This document shows positions 4,812-7,010 of a stretch of 7,010 nucleotides of DNA, one piece after another. Source of the DNA: CAYVZZ01 sp964456185. Its GTDB lineage: Bacteria; Pseudomonadota; Gammaproteobacteria; Pseudomonadales; Alcanivoracaceae. The notes under the pieces are model-generated. The model searched no databases and had not been told where the DNA came from. It saw only the letters and a list, made by a program, of their open reading frames with translations. Position numbers and translations under genes: made by a program. Each line of letters begins with the position of its first letter. Positions within the stretch are counted from its first letter, which is position 1. The DNA lies in the NCBI GenBank assembly GCA_964456185.1, contig CAYVZZ010000118.1, positions 1 through 7,010 on the forward strand, given 5' to 3'.

Positions 4812-7010
4812 ATGAGCATTAACTTAAAAACCTTAATTGGCAAACTCGATTCCACCTGCCGTGGTGCGACCGAGCGCGCCGCCAGCTTATGTATGGCGCG
4901 TGGTCATTATGAGGTCGATATTGAACACCTGTTGCTGGCCTTGTTGGAAAAGCCCACCAGTGATTTTGTGCTCATCGCCCAGCGCAGCAAAGTGGGGCTG
5001 CAAGCATTGGAAGCCGACCTCAACCGCGAGTTGGGCAAATTCAAAGAAGGCAACACCCGCACGCCGGTGTTTTCTTCCCGCTTGCCTACACTGTTTGAAG
5101 ATGCTTGGCTAATCGCCTCGCTGGATTCGCAAACCACACGTATCCGCAGCGGACATTTGTTATTGGCCTTGCTCACCCACAACGAGCTAAAGCAAATCGC
5201 CCAGCGTGCCTCGTCACGCTTCAGCGAATTTCGTGTCGAAGACATCAAGCACGATTTTGACGCCATCACCAAAGGCTCTTGCGAAGTGGCTGAAAGCATC
5301 GACTTCGCCAACAAGTCTGCCGAGCCGGAAGCGGCTAGCGACAACCCGGACGCCAACGGATTGGGCAAAACCCCGGCGCTGGATCAATACACCATCAATC
5401 TCACGCAAAAAGCACGTGATGGTGGTATCGACCCGGTTATCGGCCGTGAAACCGAAATCCGCCAAGCCATCGACATCCTCATGCGTCGCCGCCAAAACAA
5501 CCCCATCCTTACGGGTGAAGCGGGTGTCGGTAAAACCGCCATCGTTGAAGGCTTGGCGCGCAAAATCGTTGAAGGCGATGTGCCGCCGCCACTGCAAAAT
5601 GTCGAACTGCGCACCTTGGACATGGGCTTGCTACAGGCTGGTGCCAGCGTCAAAGGCGAGTTTGAAAATCGTCTCAAAGGCGTGATTGATGAAGTCAAAA
5701 AGTCGGCCACGCCCATCATTTTGTTCATCGACGAAGCCCACACCTTAATTGGTGCCGGTGGCAGCGCTGGTCAAAGCGATGCGGCCAACCTGCTCAAGCC
5801 GGCCTTGGCGCGTGGCGAGCTGCGCACCATTGCCGCCACCACTTGGAGCGAATACAAAAAATACTTCGAGAAAGACGCCGCCCTTGCGCGTCGTTTCCAA
5901 GTCATCAAAGTGGAAGAGCCCAGCGAAACCCTGGCCGCCGCCATGTTGCGCGGCATGGTGCCGCTCATGGAAGCCCACTTTAACGTGCGCATTTTGGACG
6001 AAGCCGTTACCGAAGCCTGCCGCTTGTCACACCGTTACATTGCCGGTCGCCAACTGCCCGACAAAGGCGTTTCCGTGCTGGATACTGCCTGTGCGCGCGT
6101 GGCCTTGGCGCAAACTTCCACGCCGGGCGCCATTGATGATGCCGATAAACTCATCGAGCGGTTGCAAGCCGAAATCGCCGCCTTGGAGCGTGAAGCCGCT
6201 GCCGGTCAACCCCACGACAAACGCCTGAAAGACCTCAAGGCAGAACAAAAAGCCGTTGAGAAACAGCGCATCGCCGACCACAAACGTTGGGACGCCGAAA
6301 AAGCACTGGTCGAACAAATCAACGCATTGCGCCAGGAAATCCACCAAGCAGGCGACGAAGTCGACACCACCAAAGTGGCCGCCGAGCTACAAAAGCTGCT
6401 CGATAAGCTGGAAAAACAGCAGGGCGATTCACCGCTGGTGCCGGTGCAGGTAGACGGCAATGTGGTTGCCGAAATCGTCGCCAGCTGGACCGGCATCCCG
6501 CTGGGCAAAATGGTCAAAAACGAAATCAACACCGTGCGTTCCTTGAAGCCTGCCCTGCAAAAACGTGTGATTGGTCAAGATCACGCCTTGGAAGCCGTCG
6601 CCCAACGCGTACGCACCGCCCGCGCCAACCTGGAAGACCCCAACAAACCCAAAGGTGTGTTCCTGTTTGCCGGCCCCTCCGGTGTGGGTAAAACCGAAAC
6701 CGCTTTGGCATTGGCCGACATCCTTTACGGTGGCGAGCGCAAGCTCATCACCATCAACATGAGTGAGTATCAAGAAGCGCACACCGTATCCGGCCTTAAA
6801 GGCTCACCGGCCGGTTATGTGGGCTATGGCGAAGGCGGCGTACTCACCGAAGCCGTGCGCCGCAACCCCTATTCCGTGGTGCTGCTCGACGAAGTAGAAA
6901 AAGCCCATCCAGACGTAGTGGATCTGTTCTACCAGGTGTTCGACAAGTGCGTGATGGACGATGCCGAAGGCCGTGAAATCGACTTCCGCAACACGCTCAT
7001 CATCCTCACC
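4812..7010 (+). CDS. clpV: TssH/ClpV, AAA+ ATPase that disassembles the contracted T6SS sheath (3' end missing)
   Basis: ClpV is a hexameric double-ring AAA+ unfoldase that threads the TssC N-terminus and recycles contracted sheath. The frame is open for 733 codons to the window edge; family proteins have about 850-900 residues, so some 120-170 are missing. Order: N-domain (about 1-160, starting LKTLIGKLDSTCRGATERAA); a polar linker (about 160-195); the first AAA+ domain with Walker A GEAGVGKT (235-242), pore-loop segment VKGEFENR (280-287) and Walker B ILFIDEAH (DE 307-308); and a coiled-coil middle domain (about 440-540) ending before WTGIPLGKM (559-567). The second AAA+ domain has Walker A GPSGVGKT (621-628), pore-loop segment GYVGYGEGG (668-676) and Walker B VVLLDEVEKAH (DE 693-694). 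Both nucleotide sites look active. The ClpV-type N-domain and T6SS context separate it from the chaperone ClpB. Confidence 0.96.
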   Translation, partial: MSINLKTLIGKLDSTCRGATERAASLCMARGHYEVDIEHLLLALLEKPTSDFVLIAQRSKVGLQALEADLNRELGKFKEGNTRTPVFSSRLPTLFEDAWLIASLDSQTTRIRSGHLLLALLTHNELKQIAQRASSRFSEFRVEDIKHDFDAITKGSCEVAESIDFANKSAEPEAASDNPDANGLGKTPALDQYTINLTQKARDGGIDPVIGRETEIRQAIDILMRRRQNNPILTGEAGVGKTAIVEGLARKIVEGDVPPPLQNVELRTLDMGLLQAGASVKGEFENRLKGVIDEVKKSATPIILFIDEAHTLIGAGGSAGQSDAANLLKPALARGELRTIAATTWSEYKKYFEKDAALARRFQVIKVEEPSETLAAAMLRGMVPLMEAHFNVRILDEAVTEACRLSHRYIAGRQLPDKGVSVLDTACARVALAQTSTPGAIDDADKLIERLQAEIAALEREAAAGQPHDKRLKDLKAEQKAVEKQRIADHKRWDAEKALVEQINALRQEIHQAGDEVDTTKVAAELQKLLDKLEKQQGDSPLVPVQVDGNVVAEIVASWTGIPLGKMVKNEINTVRSLKPALQKRVIGQDHALEAVAQRVRTARANLEDPNKPKGVFLFAGPSGVGKTETALALADILYGGERKLITINMSEYQEAHTVSGLKGSPAGYVGYGEGGVLTEAVRRNPYSVVLLDEVEKAHPDVVDLFYQVFDKCVMDDAEGREIDFRNTLIILT

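Noticed and set aside
5206..5685. 159-codon + strand ORF inside tssH in another frame
   Set aside because: The continuous frame starting at 4812 encodes the ClpV domains with both Walker A/B pairs across this stretch; the alternative is a Lys/Ser/Pro-rich shadow.
4812..7010. General stress chaperone ClpB
   Set aside because: The N-domain begins in the ClpV style (LKTLIGKLD) and the gene directly follows tssG in the T6SS order, which fits TssH/ClpV.

Overview
The window is an internal stretch of a type VI secretion system (T6SS) core operon. All genes lie on the + strand: the 3' end of tssC (sheath), hcp/tssD (inner tube), tssE, tssF and tssG (baseplate), and most of tssH/clpV (sheath-recycling AAA+ ATPase), which runs off the right edge. 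The order tssC-hcp-tssE-tssF-tssG-tssH is a classic proteobacterial arrangement, seen for example in Burkholderia and, with tagJ added between hcp and tssE, in Pseudomonas aeruginosa HSI-I. With moderate GC content (by eye somewhat above half) and the protein styles seen, this suggests a Gamma- or Betaproteobacterium, more likely gamma. I cannot name a genus.

Layout: tssC tail (1-572); a 224-nt gap with repeats and consecutive small hairpins (573-796); hcp (797-1300); an 84-nt gap dominated by a long stem-loop (1302-1352); tssE (GTG start, 1385-1900); tssF (1930-3762); tssG overlapping tssF by 37 nt (3726-4790); tssH from 4812 to the end of the window, open to the edge. From tssE onward the genes are tightly packed, each behind a recognisable Shine-Dalgarno sequence, so they probably share a transcript.

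How they work together: TssE, TssF and TssG form baseplate wedges on which the Hcp tube and TssB/TssC sheath polymerise. Sheath contraction drives the tube out of the cell, and TssH/ClpV disassembles the contracted sheath for reuse. TssB, TssA, the TssJLM membrane complex, TssK, VgrG and effectors are not in the window and presumably lie outside it.

The protein-coding part is a conventional T6SS, and I see no evidence for a new kind of system. The parts worth a second look are non-coding: the stem-loop after hcp, the structured and repeat-bearing leader before hcp, and a few sequence details (a non-canonical ERRL in TssE, a weak hcp ribosome binding site, a GTG start for tssE).
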